DNA of 64,000 nucleotides from Topomyia yanbarensis (GCF_030247195.1 NC_080671.1:297882917-297946916), one strand, 5' to 3'; counted from the first letter of the stretch, positions 1 through 15,539 are shown. Notes: generated by a model not told the origin, from the sequence alone. A program made the numbers and translations.

Positions 1-1581
<1,581 letters not shown>

Positions 1582-2050
1582 AAAGTAATCGTAAAAAGTT
1601 ATATTCGAAAACTGTTTTGAAGGGGTCTATCCCAAGCAAACCTACATATCTCGCTACTGTTACTATATAGAGCTTTAGTATCTTCAGTAAAGATTTTCAC
1701 AATAATATTTTCTAGAACTTTACTGAAGACAGTGAGCTTCTAGTTAAATTATTTGGGGAAATAAATTTTCTATCTCACTTTTAGGGGATTTCACTCAATT
1801 TATTATATCAAAACATGCATCTATTTATATCTAGAAAATTCTTCGAAAAAATCCATTCTCCAAAACCAATGGATCAGGAGTTATTAAATTTTGATCGCGA
1901 AAACGTCGTTTTGCAACACTGTGCACCGCATGCGATGCAATTGAAACTTTGTGTGCCTATTATATTAGTTACTGTGCTATATCGACCCACCACAACTGTG
2001 CTTTGGTTGAAAAATTTCATTTAAGCGACCATTGTAGCTAGAAAATATAA
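1582..2050 (+). repeat. Helitron tail block B, copy 1
   Basis: A 469-bp block repeated at 4611-5079 at a constant offset of 3029 with no indels that I can see. Both copies carry the same 69-residue open frame without a difference, so the duplication is recent or was homogenised. I do not read that frame as a real protein. It is joined directly to head block A on both sides. Confidence 0.9.
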
Positions 2051-2054
2051 GTCT

Positions 2055-2306
2055 TGTCCGATCTTGATGAAATTTGGCATACGTATTCTTTTCCCCAAGA
2101 AGATGTTCATGGAATGTTTTTTGGGGGGGGGGGGTACACTTACCTTTGGGGGGGTTGTTTTTTAGGCAAAGAATTATTTATATCTCCATATTTATTAGTA
2201 TTTGACATATGTATTTCTCCCACTGAGCCGATGGATGATGGGAGTGTTCAAAGAAAGGGGGGGGGGGGTTCTGAAGTAATCCTTATCTATTCATTCAATG
2301 TGATTA
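2055..2306 (+). repeat. Helitron head block A, copy 2
   Basis: Repeats 1328-1581 from the CCGATCTTGATG motif to the AATGTGATTA end, with the same three G runs but of different lengths. The first 50 bp of the head are missing. It then continues into sequence that copy 1 lacks. Confidence 0.85.
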
Positions 2307-2449
2307 TTAGCGATGAATTCAATTTTGACATAAGTATTCCTTCCACTAAGGAGATGGTCATGGGGTGGTTTTAGTGAACGATGGGAAGGGTGAGAGGTAC
2401 CTAATCAGAGCAAAGGGAGAGGGGGGGTGTACTGAAGAACTTTTTTTAG

Positions 2450-2843
<394 letters not shown>

Positions 2844-3039
2844 ATATGATTTGGCACCAAAACGGTGAACATGATTGTTGGTTTCGGAATCTGAAGGAGA
2901 GGGAGGGTTTCTGATGCAATATCTATCAATTACTTCAAAAATCTAAAATTTTGTTGCATGTATGTTTACCAGCGCATAAATAAAATCGCAAGAATTTATT
3001 TGATAGAGATCTATTACGCGAATGACAATATAATACTGA

Positions 3040-3390
3040 TGAATTGCATGAATTTGTCGAAAATTAAATTGAAAATTGCACCTGCGATCGCTTCATCTGA
3101 AGTTAAATCAACATTGCTGGATTATGGACGAACAGCTCTGCCCTAAAACAGCCACTAAATCTTGCGCTTGCGGAAAACGTTACTTACAATATCAATCAAA
3201 ATTCGGATGTAAGCAAAATGCTGAAAGAATGCAACACTGTTATATAGGACGAATTCACGATGACCCATAAAAGGAACTAATCGAATATTTGGTAGCGTGG
3301 TCCGCGATCTTCGTCAAATTTTATCCGTTGGTCGACACCTACTGATGAAATCAGTTCTTGCTTAAGGGGGCAGCATTATTGTTGAAAAAT
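3040..3390 (+). pseudogene. Helitron Rep/Hel helicase fragment, degenerate
   Basis: The intact protein would be the rolling-circle replication initiator plus Pif1-type helicase of a Helitron. Translating across frameshifts gives three blocks in the order expected for the helicase core. First comes AIASSEVKSTLLDYGRTAL, matching the family pattern A-(I/V)-ASSGIAATLL-x-GGRTA. After a frameshift near 3136-3142 comes ALKQPLNLALAENVTYNI, then LKECNTVI-stop-DEFTMTHKR, where the family has W in WDE; a TAG at 3245 replaces that Trp. After further shifts come RDLRQILSV, matching GDFRQTLPV, and TPTDEISSCL. The Walker A segment and the Rep domain are not visible. It cannot make a working protein. The family match is from memory of conserved motifs and is strong because several blocks agree in order. 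Confidence 0.85.
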
Positions 3391-4610
3391 ATCGTGCTTA
3401 AAAAAAATGGCGATACCGAGAGTGTTAGTCTATTCAGACAATAATGCAACATTTAAGCAATGTTTTCCTTAATGTTCACCGCAAAATACTGAAAATCTTC
3501 AGAAGACACCACGAATAAATACGATGTACAGAATAACTTTAAATCTACTGAACCAAATTGTTTGAAATTTTGCACAGTTCTCCTTCATATCATAACATCA
3601 TTAAAGATCATAACTTTGTTCACAAAAATAAGTTTCATGATTTTTTTTAGCGAAAGTTGCATTTTTAGCTGCAGAATGCTATAAAAAATTCAAATAATAA
3701 GAAAAAAATAAAAGCTTCGATCAATACCTGGGAATAAGTAGAAGAACTGTACAAACCTTGAAAACGATTGGTCCAATATATCTTGATTTATGATTTAAAC
3801 CACAAAGCAAGTTTTAAACGAGATACCTCCAGAGATTTTCCGTCACTGGCTCAATTTTTAGTATTCTGCTATGATATTTGAAAAAATACTGTTCAATTGT
3901 GCAGTAAATATATGAAAAGTGAATGAATATACTAACACTTTCTGTATCGCCAAAATATTTTTTAAATGCACCATTTTTTATGAATTAACTTTACCCACGT
4001 CCACCAACACTCCGTTATGTCTTCGTATCATTGAAAATATGTTTCGAAAACAGAACTTTTCACTATATGTGCATACTTTTATTGAATGATTCTTATAGTC
4101 ACCTTCGCAGGTTAATTCGCCAAAAAAGTTAGATATATGGGTTGGAAAATGTTAATCGATGCAACAATAACTTGCACCACATTTCCACATGATTTTGTAA
4201 CATAATACAATCTGTTGAAGAATTAATCGATTGCGTAAATTGACTTCAATTTCATACACTACTCCATCCAAAATAAAATCGATGGTAATTCTGTTACGCA
4301 TATAATTCTATGGATAATCGTATTGAATTATTTAATTCAGTCGATCCACCATGCTTTCAGGAGTATTGGTTTTATACGTTATTAACCCAGCAGTCTCCGT
4401 CAGACGAAGGTTTTTATATTTAATCGAAAAAATAAAGTTCTTTCTACGAATTTTTGCGATTAAGGAAGTTGCTTAAGGTGTAAATTGATAAAAAAATATT
4501 CGAAAATTGACAATAACTTTGTTATTTCGAGAGCTACAGATTCATCGTTGTTATAAAAATGTGTATTTTATCGCTTTTAACAACTTTGTAGAAGACACTT
4601 TTAATAATAA
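3391..4610. other. Helitron interior without recognisable coding sequence
   Basis: AT-rich and broken in all frames. It probably holds the rest of the decayed Helitron, but I cannot align further helicase blocks by eye. Confidence 0.5.
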
Positions 4611-5079
4611 AAAGTAATCGTAAAAAGTTATATTCGAAAACTGTTTTGAAGGGGTCTATCCCAAGCAAACCTACATATCTCGCTACTGTTACTATATAGA
4701 GCTTTAGTATCTTCAGTAAAGATTTTCACAATAATATTTTCTAGAACTTTACTGAAGACAGTGAGCTTCTAGTTAAATTATTTGGGGAAATAAATTTTCT
4801 ATCTCACTTTTAGGGGATTTCACTCAATTTATTATATCAAAACATGCATCTATTTATATCTAGAAAATTCTTCGAAAAAATCCATTCTCCAAAACCAATG
4901 GATCAGGAGTTATTAAATTTTGATCGCGAAAACGTCGTTTTGCAACACTGTGCACCGCATGCGATGCAATTGAAACTTTGTGTGCCTATTATATTAGTTA
5001 CTGTGCTATATCGACCCACCACAACTGTGCTTTGGTTGAAAAATTTCATTTAAGCGACCATTGTAGCTAGAAAATATAA
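4611..5079 (+). repeat. Helitron tail block B, copy 2
   Basis: The same 469 bp as 1582-2050. This copy is followed by 5080-5288, which leads to the hairpin and CTAG end, so it is probably in the original position. Confidence 0.9.
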
Positions 5080-5258
5080 AGGAGCAGATGTACCTCGAAT
5101 TCGAATAATATCAATGGATTTCAAACGATTATGTATAGGAAAACAGAGCAATTAATTTAATTGTGCTCCAGGTGGTCAAACTAAGAACATTGTCTACCCG
5201 CGAGCAAAAATATTTAGTATTTTTAGAATTTTTAAAATATTTCGTTTAGTCCTGATGG

Positions 5259-5469
<211 letters not shown>

Positions 5470-6319
5470 CACGATCTCTCAGAATTCTGCAATATTTGGT
5501 AGAATCGTTCCTTATCGAAAAATATTAGATACATATTTTTTATTTCGTCATTAGGGTGTCCCTTTCCACGTTAGACGGGTTCAAAAAATCGTGATTTTTC
5601 AAAAGTTGATTTTTTTTTAAATTTGAACCACTGAACCAATTTTCATGGGTTGTAGGTCAAATGAAAGGTATTTAAACGTGGTTTCAAAAAAATTATTAAC
5701 TTTAAAAATTATTGAGTTTTATACGAACAAAATACGCATCAATTTTTTTTGATTTTCACCGCGAGGGTCCTTGAATACTCCATGCTTTTATATTTTTATT
5801 TGAAAGATCATTCAATTCTACACAACATCTCCAAACATGTTTTTGAACCAGATCTAGAGGTTTCGGAGATACAATTTTTTGAAAATAAAAAAAAAATATG
5901 TATATACCCCACATGCATGGAAACGATGTAACCGCATGGTAGTTCACCATACACTTCCAGCGAGTAACAGCAGCTGTGAATAAAGAAATCTATGATTTAC
6001 TTACAAGCTGGGTGAAACATTCGTTTCAACCTGGGGGCTGTCCATCAACCATGTAGAAAAACATTTCAGACATTGCAGATCCTGCCCTCCCCTCGCGTTC
6101 AAAATCTTTTTACCGATCGTCCACTTTGACTAGATTGGGAGTGTGGCTTGGATTTGAAAAAAGAGTATTCAACCTATTTGCTGAGCAAAGGACATGGTTG
6201 GTATGACTAGCAGATAGTTTTTGGTTAGGTAGGGAATTTTTACCTGTATTTCGGGTTTGTTTCAATAGCTTTTGTCGCAAGCAAGTTGAAGAAATAGGTA
6301 AATTTTGCTTTTGCTGGTA

Positions 6320-6644
6320 CTGGGGTGTTGAGACTATTTTCGCCCTATTTCTATTATCGCCCTACCCATTTGAAGCCGTTAGTTAGAGCAGCTTCTGCCA
6401 TCTTTGTTCAACGTATTGGCCCATATGGTAGTGCGAAAATAGGAGCATTCGATTCGAGTTTTCGTGGCGCTCAAACAGAAGTATTTCCCCATTCTCCGGA
6501 CATTTTTGGTATTAAATTGGTTCTTGAGAACGAAGCAAGCATACTGATGCCAATTTATGTGCATTTCATCGACTGTAGACTGCGTAATTAATAGAATAGT
6601 GTGGCACCCTCCCTAATAGGGCGAAAATTAAGTCTTTACCCTAC
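6320..6644. mobile_element. MITE, TAGGGTAA-ended family, copy 1
   Basis: About 325 bp with imperfect inverted ends. The right end gives TAGGGTAAAGAC then TTTTCGCCCTAT; the left end is more diverged. The internal sequence (GTTAGTTAGAGCAGCTTCTG and following) matches the copy at 47284-47606. It lies inside the larger transposon, so it inserted later. No coding capacity. Confidence 0.7.
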
Positions 6645-6959
6645 ATCACTAGCTCGTAGGTTCGAATATATTACATAAAACCAGAAATGTTTTGAAAGAA
6701 ATTATCAGTTAGAAAACAGAGTTTCCTACAACAGTTCAATTGAAGAATCTCTTAAAACGAAACGTAAGTGTTCAGTTTGTAGTATTTTGATGTTGAGTAC
6801 GCTTATCAGAAAACTCACCAATAACTTGTACGATTGTGCAATGAAAAATAGATGAGATGAGATCCCAAAAGTTGGACTACATATAGAATTATGCAGGAGT
6901 TCAATGTTTCTCAATATATCGCCAACAAGGCGAAAGCATTGTAGCCAGAGAAAGGAATA

Positions 6960-8545
6960 ATGGTGGTGCCTGAAAAGAGCTTAAGCTCTGCGGAAATAGG
7001 AAAAGAAACGATAACATGTGTTACGAATTTTTATAATAGTGACGATGTAAGCCGCGTCTGTGCAGGGAAAAGAGATTATTTAATATCTAACAATGAAGAA
7101 GGCAACATTTACGTACAGAGAAGATTAGTTTTGTGTAACTTGCAGGAGGCGTATTCTACCTTCAAAAATACTTATCCAGATATTAAAATAGGATTTTCCA
7201 TGTTCGCTAGTAATCGTCCAAAACATTACATTTTGGCAGGGACAAGTGGCACGCATACCGTATGCGTATGTATATATCATCGAAACATTAAACTTATTTT
7301 CAAAACATTACAAAGCAGTAAATCACTTCCGGATGGTGTTAACTCCTATCACGATTTGTTTCCAAAAATATTGCGCACTTCCCACCAACCTGGACTCCGC
7401 ACTTTTAAAGTGCGAGTGATCTCAAAACTGCGAGCTGTCAAAAACATGTATTTCAAGTGATAGAGATGGTACTTTCATAGACAGACCAGTCGAACTAACC
7501 GGTCTATGAGAAGAATTTAATGGAAGAATGGTAAGTGCGCAGTGCGGTTAGAATCCAGTTTTTAGTGCCACAAGCAATAATTTGTGAAAATTCGAGCGAA
7601 CAATGTTGGCTGCAGTGTTGCGGAAACTTCCCTGGAACGCAAATTTTAGCGAGAGAACTAATGAGTATTCTTAGTAACGGTAATATTGAATCATTAAAAT
7701 TCAAACAATGGCATCAAGTAGAAAGATGCATTATGGACTTAGTTGAAATGGACACACAAGAATTTATTGATACTTTTCTAGAAAAATTATTCAATATATT
7801 GCCGCATAACTTTATAGGTGAGCAACAAGCAAACTATTTGAAACACTTCAAAAGCGATTTGAAAGCTACAGAATGCATCATTATCTGTGATTTTTCGGAG
7901 AATTATTCTTTCGTTGTGCAGGATGCAGTTCAAGGCTTTCATTGGGTAAACGCTCAATGTACTATTCACCCTTGTGCTATTTATTTTTATGACGAAGAAT
8001 CGGACGATTTGAAGTTTACTTGTTTTATTGCAATTGCTGACTTCACTAAACATAATCATGTCGCAGTTCGTTTATTTTGACTCATTGTTTAGCGTTCATA
8101 AAAGGTAAATTTCCAGGCTTACAGATTTACTTTTTTCATATGGATCAGGAAGCCAATACAAAAATAAAATGACGGCATTTAATTTGTGCACATGCAAAAA
8201 GATTTTGCCATTGGTGCCGAATGGAATTTTTTCGCAACTTGTCATGGAAAGGGTCCTTGTGATGCTTTGGGAAACGCTGCGAAAGCGAGTTTGCAAGGCC
8301 ATCATATGACAACAGCCCAAGAACTTTATTCATGAGCTATTTATAAGCCAGATTCAAAAATACACTATCAGTTTTTTTCAGAATCCGAATACAATAAAAT
8401 GGAAAAAAAGTTTAAAAATCGTTATACACGTGTAAAGCAAATATCGGGAACACAGTCATTCCATACTTTTAAGCCTCAGAATGAAAACTATATTATTGTC
8501 AAACGGTATTCATTTTTGACGGAAGAAATATATGTTAAATTGTAG
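6960..8545 (+). pseudogene. Transposase-like gene remnant, three broken blocks
   Basis: Block 1 (6960-7460, open) contains KRDYLIS, VQRRLVLCNLQEAYSTFK, IKIGFSMFASNRPKH and AGTSGTHTVCVC. Block 2 (about 7535-8080, open) contains LARELMSIL and CDFSENYSFVVQDAVQGFHW. Block 3 (about 8130-8545) needs a frameshift near 8140 to read GSGSQYKNKMTAFNLC, then AEWNFFATCHGKGPCDALG; stops break it near 8330. I recall this block order from a large, mostly unnamed family of insect TE-borne proteins, where block 2 Asp-Phe-x-Glu-Asn and the SDG-like motif of block 3 look like catalytic-core acidic positions. The DDE assignment is inference. Its place between long inverted repeats supports a transposase. Not functional. 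Confidence 0.7.
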
Positions 8546-9294
8546 CTAAAGAAATATAATGCCTTGTGAAAAATAAAACGAACGAAGTTATAAAAATGAT
8601 TTACTTATTTCTCTTGATGCTTCTTCTGAATTTTTGATACAAAAATAAATAGTGCCGAAATATGACTTTTTTAAAACCACCAGGATTTTTATTGAAGTGG
8701 AACTTCTAACCAAAGCTGACGCTCGGTAAAAATATTTTGAACGCGAGGGTCTGCAATATCTAAACTTTTTTCTAAGTGGTTAATGGACAGCCCCCAGGTT
8801 GAAACGAATGTTCCACCCAGCTTGTAAGTAAATCATAGATTTCTTTATTAACAGCTGCTGTGACTCGCTGGAAGTGTACGGTGAACTACCATGGGGTTAC
8901 ATCGTTTCCATGCATGTGGGGTGTACACATAAATTTTTTATTTTCAAAAAATTGTATCTCCGAAACCTCTAGATCTGGTTCAAAAATATGTTTGGAGATG
9001 TTGTGTAGAATTGAATGATCTTTCAAATAAAAATATAAAAGTATGGAGTATTCAAGGACCCTCGCAGTGAAAATCAAGAAAAATCATTGAATGCGTATTT
9101 TGTTCGTACAAAACTCAATATTTTTAAAGTTTTCTTGAAACTACACTTAAATACCTTTAATTTGACCTATAACCTATGAAAATCGAATCAGTGGCTCAAA
9201 AGTTATGAATTTAAAAAAAAACAACTTTTGAAAAATCACGATTTTTTGAACCCGTCTAACGTGGAAAGGGACACACTAATGTCGAAATAAAAAA

Positions 9295-9890
9295 CCTGTT
9301 TTAATCCACCTAGCGGTGCAATTATGCCTTTCGCAATCATGAACACGAGAATGTTTGCGTTGTATATATTCAATAAAAGCTTTCAAATGCATATATTACA
9401 TTTTATTATTATACATGCAATGACAAATATACAAGAAATCCAAATAAACGAATTAAAAAAAATATACAAGAAAAGAAATCATTATTCGAGTTCTAAAATT
9501 TTGTAAAAGAAAAAAAACAGCCACGGTAATATTGAACTGAAAAAAGGTGCGAAATCGGCAGTCCCTAAAAGTCGATTTTTATAAAAAAAAATTTTTTCGT
9601 GATGACATAAAATCTCGACGTTTCATGCATTTTAAAGATGTTTGGCATCAAAAATACGAATTCGATTTCTGAAATTTCATGGGGTCCCTCCTTTGAAAAA
9701 AATTTTGAGTTCCGGCTTATATGGGAATTTCATGTGACCGGACGATTTAGTCTATATTTCCGGAACCATATAAGCGATCCGTGCGAAATTTTACAGACGA
9801 CCTGAATGATCTGGCAATGTTTATTACTTTTATAAAACCTATAGAAATGGTCTTGATTGTAATATAACCTTTATAAGTTAAAACCGAAAA
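9295..9890 (-). mobile_element. Leader/tail repeat element, tail end, truncated
   Basis: Starts with the reverse complement of the family tail (CCTGTTTTAATCCACCTAGC, then GGTGC, CTTTC). The next 250 bp match 62880-63117 in reverse, and about 9560-9830 match 60035-60275 in reverse. No leader hairpin follows, so the element is truncated. It abuts the right arm of the long-TIR transposon through an A tract. Confidence 0.75.
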
Positions 9891-10175
9891 GCATTTAACT
9901 TGTTGTTTGGGAGTCTATTAGTATAAGTGTTGATACTGTGAACAGTAGCGGTTTGTCTGGAATTTCCCTTTAAACAGAATTTTGACAGTTGGCTTTTACG
10001 GCGTAATTATATATGCTTGTCGAGATTTGTTCGATCATGGATGTCTGCTTTCCGTGACATAGCTGTTATGTATGTACAATGTTTACAATGAATAAAATCA
10101 CAGCAACTTGTTTATATACGCTAAAATGTAACTAGGTTCATTATTGGTGTGGATAAACTTATTTTAGGCCTAAAG

Positions 10176-10585
10176 GCATGTTCAGGAGCGTTTTATTTTG
10201 TATAGGAGTTTCAAAGTAAAACTGGAACTGAAGCATTCACATCCCCAGCAGAGCGTTTTGTTTTATAATTTGGAACAGCTTTGTTTTAAAATTTAAAACT
10301 GTTATACGACGCCGTTTTATTTGTTGCTGATTTTAAAACACGTTTAGAACTGTATTTTAAATAATTGCAAAGTTTTTAGCACAGACACTTAGATCCGATG
10401 GACTGGGGAAAAATAAATTTGAATGCAGTAACGCTGAAGGCATGGCGAGACATTAATTTTAAATTGAATAGAACATCCGCTAAAACTGCTGTTGGGGAGA
10501 GCAAGTTCCAGTTTTAAAATTTTCAGTTTTATATTATAGAACTGTCAAAATTATGAATCTAGAACTGAAACACTCCTGAACATGC
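10176..10585. mobile_element. MITE, 410 bp, ends GCATGTTCAGGAGYGTTT
   Basis: The left end GCATGTTCAGGAGCGTTT and the reverse complement of the right end GCATGTTCAGGAGTGTTT differ by one base over 18. The interior is rich in TTTTAAAAC-type words and has no coding capacity. Inverted ends plus short length fit a non-autonomous DNA element. TSD is unclear. Confidence 0.75.
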
Positions 10586-12012
10586 TCTTATTACCTACTA
10601 CTATTTCCACTACTACTCCATTTGTAATGAATTATATGATTTAACACATAAACAATAAAATATGCAAATACAAGCATACATTTGAATTCTTTTGTCAAAA
10701 ATGTTGAACAAATACTGATTTTGTGATGGGTGGATAAACCTTTTTTACATACTGTACATTTTTTACAGTAATTGCGGAATGGGTTTGCCGAGTAGATGCT
10801 AGAGATCGATGCAAGATAGCGACTTTCGGTTCAGCAATCTACTTTATAACCCATCAAATATGAATCATTTTGGATGGGGATTGGCGGGTAGGCGTTAAAA
10901 GTTGATGGCAAACCATGTTGAACAATTCCACCAAGATTGATCCAATTAAGATAAGGTCTCATTTTCTTCTTTGTTTTATATGAGACATTTTTCGATTCAC
11001 TTGTTAAGGATACTATGTATTTCCTATTGATAATGAGACCATTTTGACACAAGAATGTTTTTTAAAGAATGAGTTCTTGCATGCACTACTTTCGGAAAAA
11101 AATTCTTCGAGAACCGTCATTTGCACAACATTATCCGAGAATGTGTTGCAGGGAATAAATCTATGTTTTTCGAAAAAATATCAACCGAAAAACAGTTTTT
11201 AAAGAATTTATGTTGAAGAATAAAATTACAAAATATTTATTCGCTTATTTTTTGTACGTGAAAGTCTAAAAAGAAAAGAAATGTTTTGAATAAGTATAGT
11301 TGCATTATAGAGAATATTCAGTAAAGAAATATTCCTACTAAAACTTCAAACATGTTTTTAAATTTCATCTTATTTCCTTGAATCTGAAATACACCAATTC
11401 GGACCATTTCGAAACTGTTATCCAGTCAATTACGGAAAAAAGTGCGATTTATAAACAGATTACAGATAATTTGATGAAGAAAATAACTACTATATTACTA
11501 TAAAGAAAATTCTGTGCTGTTATGGTTTTATCATATAATAAACATGTTTTGAATAAGCACACTATCGATGTGACGTGACATTGTTTTGTGAAAGCTCACC
11601 ATTTCTGGAAATGAGTTTAAATTCAAGGTTAACTATCTAAAACACGAAACTGAAAGAGCCAAGCCACAGGGAATGTTAAATGTGTTGTGAGCAATAGTGA
11701 TATAACATTTCAAAAATAGATAACACTGTTCAGTTTATTTTAATAAATGGAATTATTAAATTACATGAAAGCCTTGGACCATTTTTGTGCCTAGTGTACC
11801 TCGACCTTTTACTGATAGTTGTGGGAGTGAACCACACACATGGAAACGGATAACATCAAACGACGTCTAAAGGCGTGTTTTGGTTAAACAATGAAAAAGT
11901 ATTGAGGGAGTTTAGCATAATTAGTCAGACGACGACTTCATAACTGTTGACAAATTTTCAACAACCTAATTTCACGGATATGAATATATTGATTAGATCG
12001 TTATTGGTTTTA
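10586..12012. other. Gene-free stretch
   Basis: AT-rich, no element end, tRNA or sustained reading frame that I can recognise. Confidence 0.5.
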
Positions 12013-12423
12013 CTTTGTCTTAGGTTGAAAACTGGGAGAAGGGGAAAGCAAAACAGTTTGATTAGTTTAAATGATCTTGAGTGGGACAATTTGTTGTTTT
12101 CTTTCCGTAGAATCGTCGACAAACATCTTGATTTCGGCATAACATTAGAAAAATATTTCAGCAAACACGTATTAGATGACAGGTAAAACGAATAATTTTG
12201 ATAATTTGTGGATTGAAATTTAAATCAAACCGTGATTAGAACCAGGTTAAATCAAACCGTGATTAGAACTGGTTCTATCAATGCTTTCTAATTTTACGCC
12301 GACATCGAGATATTTGTCGACGATTCTACAGAAAAAAAACAACAAATTGTCCCACTCAAGATCATTTACCCTAATCAAACTGTTTTGCATTCCCCTTCTC
12401 CCAGTTTTCAACCTAAGACAAGG
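12013..12423. repeat. Inverted duplication, about 140-bp arms
   Basis: Left arm 12013-12151 and right arm 12284-12423 are reverse complements with roughly ten differences. The 132-bp spacer holds a direct repeat of AAATCAAACCGTGATTAGAA. Both arms keep an open frame containing LRLKTGRRG and [10 protein letters not shown], but almost all differences change the amino acid, so there is no sign of protein-level selection. A (TA)n array follows directly after the right arm. Confidence 0.85.
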
Positions 12424-13523
<1,100 letters not shown>

Positions 13524-13757
13524 CTATTTGCTGCGGCGAGTTAACATCTGATTCTGCGAATATCTATTTGCACTAATAGAAATTAGTACTGGCAAATGAT
13601 TTTGCTCGGAACCGTGGCAGTTGATTTTGACGTCGCGTGCGGGCACATACACGCGGTATTCCGTGGTAATAGGTCCGTTGCAAGTAGTCCTTTGTGAAGA
13701 ACACTCAAGTGTCGATGGAGAAACGTTAATAATGTATGAAAAAATGCGTAGTGTCAC
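13524..13757 (-). CDS. Possible exon or gene fragment, unknown
   Basis: A 77-codon open frame on the minus strand. I do not recognise it. What stands out is codon use: the middle (about 33 codons around YRVYVPARDVKINCHGSEQN) has G or C at 19 third positions, well above this AT-rich setting, and four Cys residues. It lies outside every repeat that I could define. There is no clear splice acceptor or donor at its ends. It may be a decayed exon or chance. Confidence 0.25.
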   Translation of the reverse strand: MTLRIFSYIINVSPSTLECSSQRTTCNGPITTEYRVYVPARDVKINCHGSEQNHLPVLISISANRYSQNQMLTRRSK

Positions 13758-14884
13758 GAATTAATTGTTTTTCTTGAGACAATTTTAAATATCTTAAAAA
13801 TGCCTACATTTTAGAGCATGCTTGTAAGGAGCATTTTTATTTAACATTCAGTAAATTTTATTTTTGTCTGACCAATAGTTTCTAATTTGAAAACATGTTT
13901 CTACTTGTTGTTAGAGTCAATTCTTTGCTGAGAGTTTTCCATAATGCAAATGCTGCTCTCGAATTCACCAGATGCGAATCCAATGAATTATTCTCTCTGG
14001 GCCATTTTGAAGAGCAAGTCTTAAGTAAAAACCGATTTAATCCACCTAGCAGTGAGATGAGACATTTCCCAAGTAGCAATTGCAACTTGTTGAAAGTTTT
14101 AAATGTTGCACAACTGCTACACAATTTTTTTGGTGTTGGATATATTTGAAAAGAATTTCCACGGGTTTTTAAACTGATTGTGCAACTATGTAACTATAAA
14201 GCTGGCCAATAGTGTTAAGTATGAAAACATCAATAACCGTTGTGAAACTAATCAGAAACTTTGCCAACTTTCACAAACAGTCTAACAAGTTGCAAATGCC
14301 TCATTGTTTGCCATTCCACCCTAAAACAAAACTGTCCAACTACCCAGTGCTCGACAAATTGCACAGCTATTGTTTTCATTATTTTGTTGCAATTAGGAAC
14401 ATGTTGCAGAACATACAAACAAAGTGCGCTTTTTCCATAACATAGTTGTTACCAAGAGAGTTACAAATACAGTAACAAAGCGTGCTACTTGGGTTCTTAC
14501 ACATTTCACTATTGGATTAGTTTGCAGAACTCACGAGAAGTAGGCACCCAACTATAGGTAGGATGAAAACAGTTTCTAGTCTTGCACGAATAAAATCTCG
14601 AATAAACTGAATAAATTATAGAAATCAACAAAACGACCGAAATAAAAAAGTAAAGCAAAAAATGAATTAATAGGGTTTAAATTCATAAAATGAGTAGAAA
14701 AATTAATGCAAATCAAAATTATAAAATACACAAATCAAATTAGATTAGGTTATTAAATAAAAATTAAGATTATATTTAGAAATAGTTATAAGATTAATAG
14801 AATAAATTGACTCATACTAACAAATTGAATGAAATAAAACGAATGACTGAACATGAAATGCATAAAATTAAAGATAGGAATAAA

Positions 14885-15327
14885 ATGAATCAAATGAATC
14901 AAATGAATAAAATGAATAAAATGAATCAAATGAATCAAATGAATCAAATGAATCATATAAATTATATGAATCAAATGAATCAAATGAATCAAATGAATCA
15001 TATGAATCATATGAATCATATGAATCATATGAATCATATGAATCATATGAATCATATGAATCATATGAATCATATGAATCAAATGAATCAAATGAATCAA
15101 ATGAATCAAATGAATCAAATGAATCAAATGAATCAAATGAATCAAATGAATCAAATGAATCAAATGAATCAAATGAATCAAATGAATCAAATGAATCAAA
15201 TGAATCAAATGAATCAAATGAATCAAATGAATCAAATGAATCAAATGAATCAAATGAATCAAATGAATCAAATGAATCAAATGAATCAAATGAATCAAAT
15301 GAATCAAATGAATCAAATGAATCAAAT
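14885..15327. repeat. 9-bp minisatellite (ATGAATCAA)n, about 49 units
   Basis: Near-perfect head-to-tail 9-mers. An inner block (about 14998-15076) uses ATGAATCAT, flanked on both sides by ATGAATCAA. Because 9 is a multiple of 3 and no phase has a stop, both strands stay open: Met-Asn-Gln repeats on plus and Leu-Ile-His repeats on minus. I take these as by-products of the repeat, not genes. Confidence 0.95.
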
Positions 15328-15539
15328 CCATATCAACATTTGAATAGGGCTAATAAGATTTGTAAACAAACTTTTGTTTTGCTGATTTCTCTTAATTTGT
15401 TATCATTTCAACACAGAAAATATTTGAAATTGATTCTACCAAGGGCAAAGATGTTGATTCATGTGTATTTTTCATAAAACTCAACTCTGTAGCGGAAAAA
15501 TGAGCGAAATAAGTTTGATTACAAAAGTCTCTTTAGCCC

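Larger units (their letters stand above)
5541..9290 (+). mobile_element. DNA transposon with about 600-bp terminal inverted repeats
   Basis: The left arm (about 5541-6140) and right arm (about 8700-9290) are reverse complements with scattered differences. The outermost shared sequence is TTATTTCG, then one differing base, CATTAG, another differing base, and GTGTCCCTTTCC. The interior carries a broken transposase-like reading frame (6960-8545) and a nested MITE (6320-6644). Superfamily is not certain: long arms and this protein type recall Sola-like elements, but I could not confirm that or define a TSD. It is dead: the frame has shifts and stops. Confidence 0.8.

Noticed and set aside
1815..2024. 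69-residue frame present identically at 1815 and 4844
   Set aside because: It lies within a duplicated 469-bp block; identity is due to duplication, and no domain or codon signal supports a protein.
11947..12186. Conserved-looking protein with LRLKTGRRG and [10 protein letters not shown] in both arms of an inverted duplication
   Set aside because: About nine of ten differences between arms change the amino acid, so the similarity reflects recent duplication, not selection on a protein.
14786..15343. 178-181 residue Met-Asn-Gln and Leu-Ile-His repeat proteins
   Set aside because: They follow from a 9-bp repeat without stops; both strands are open and the paralogous element lacks the array.
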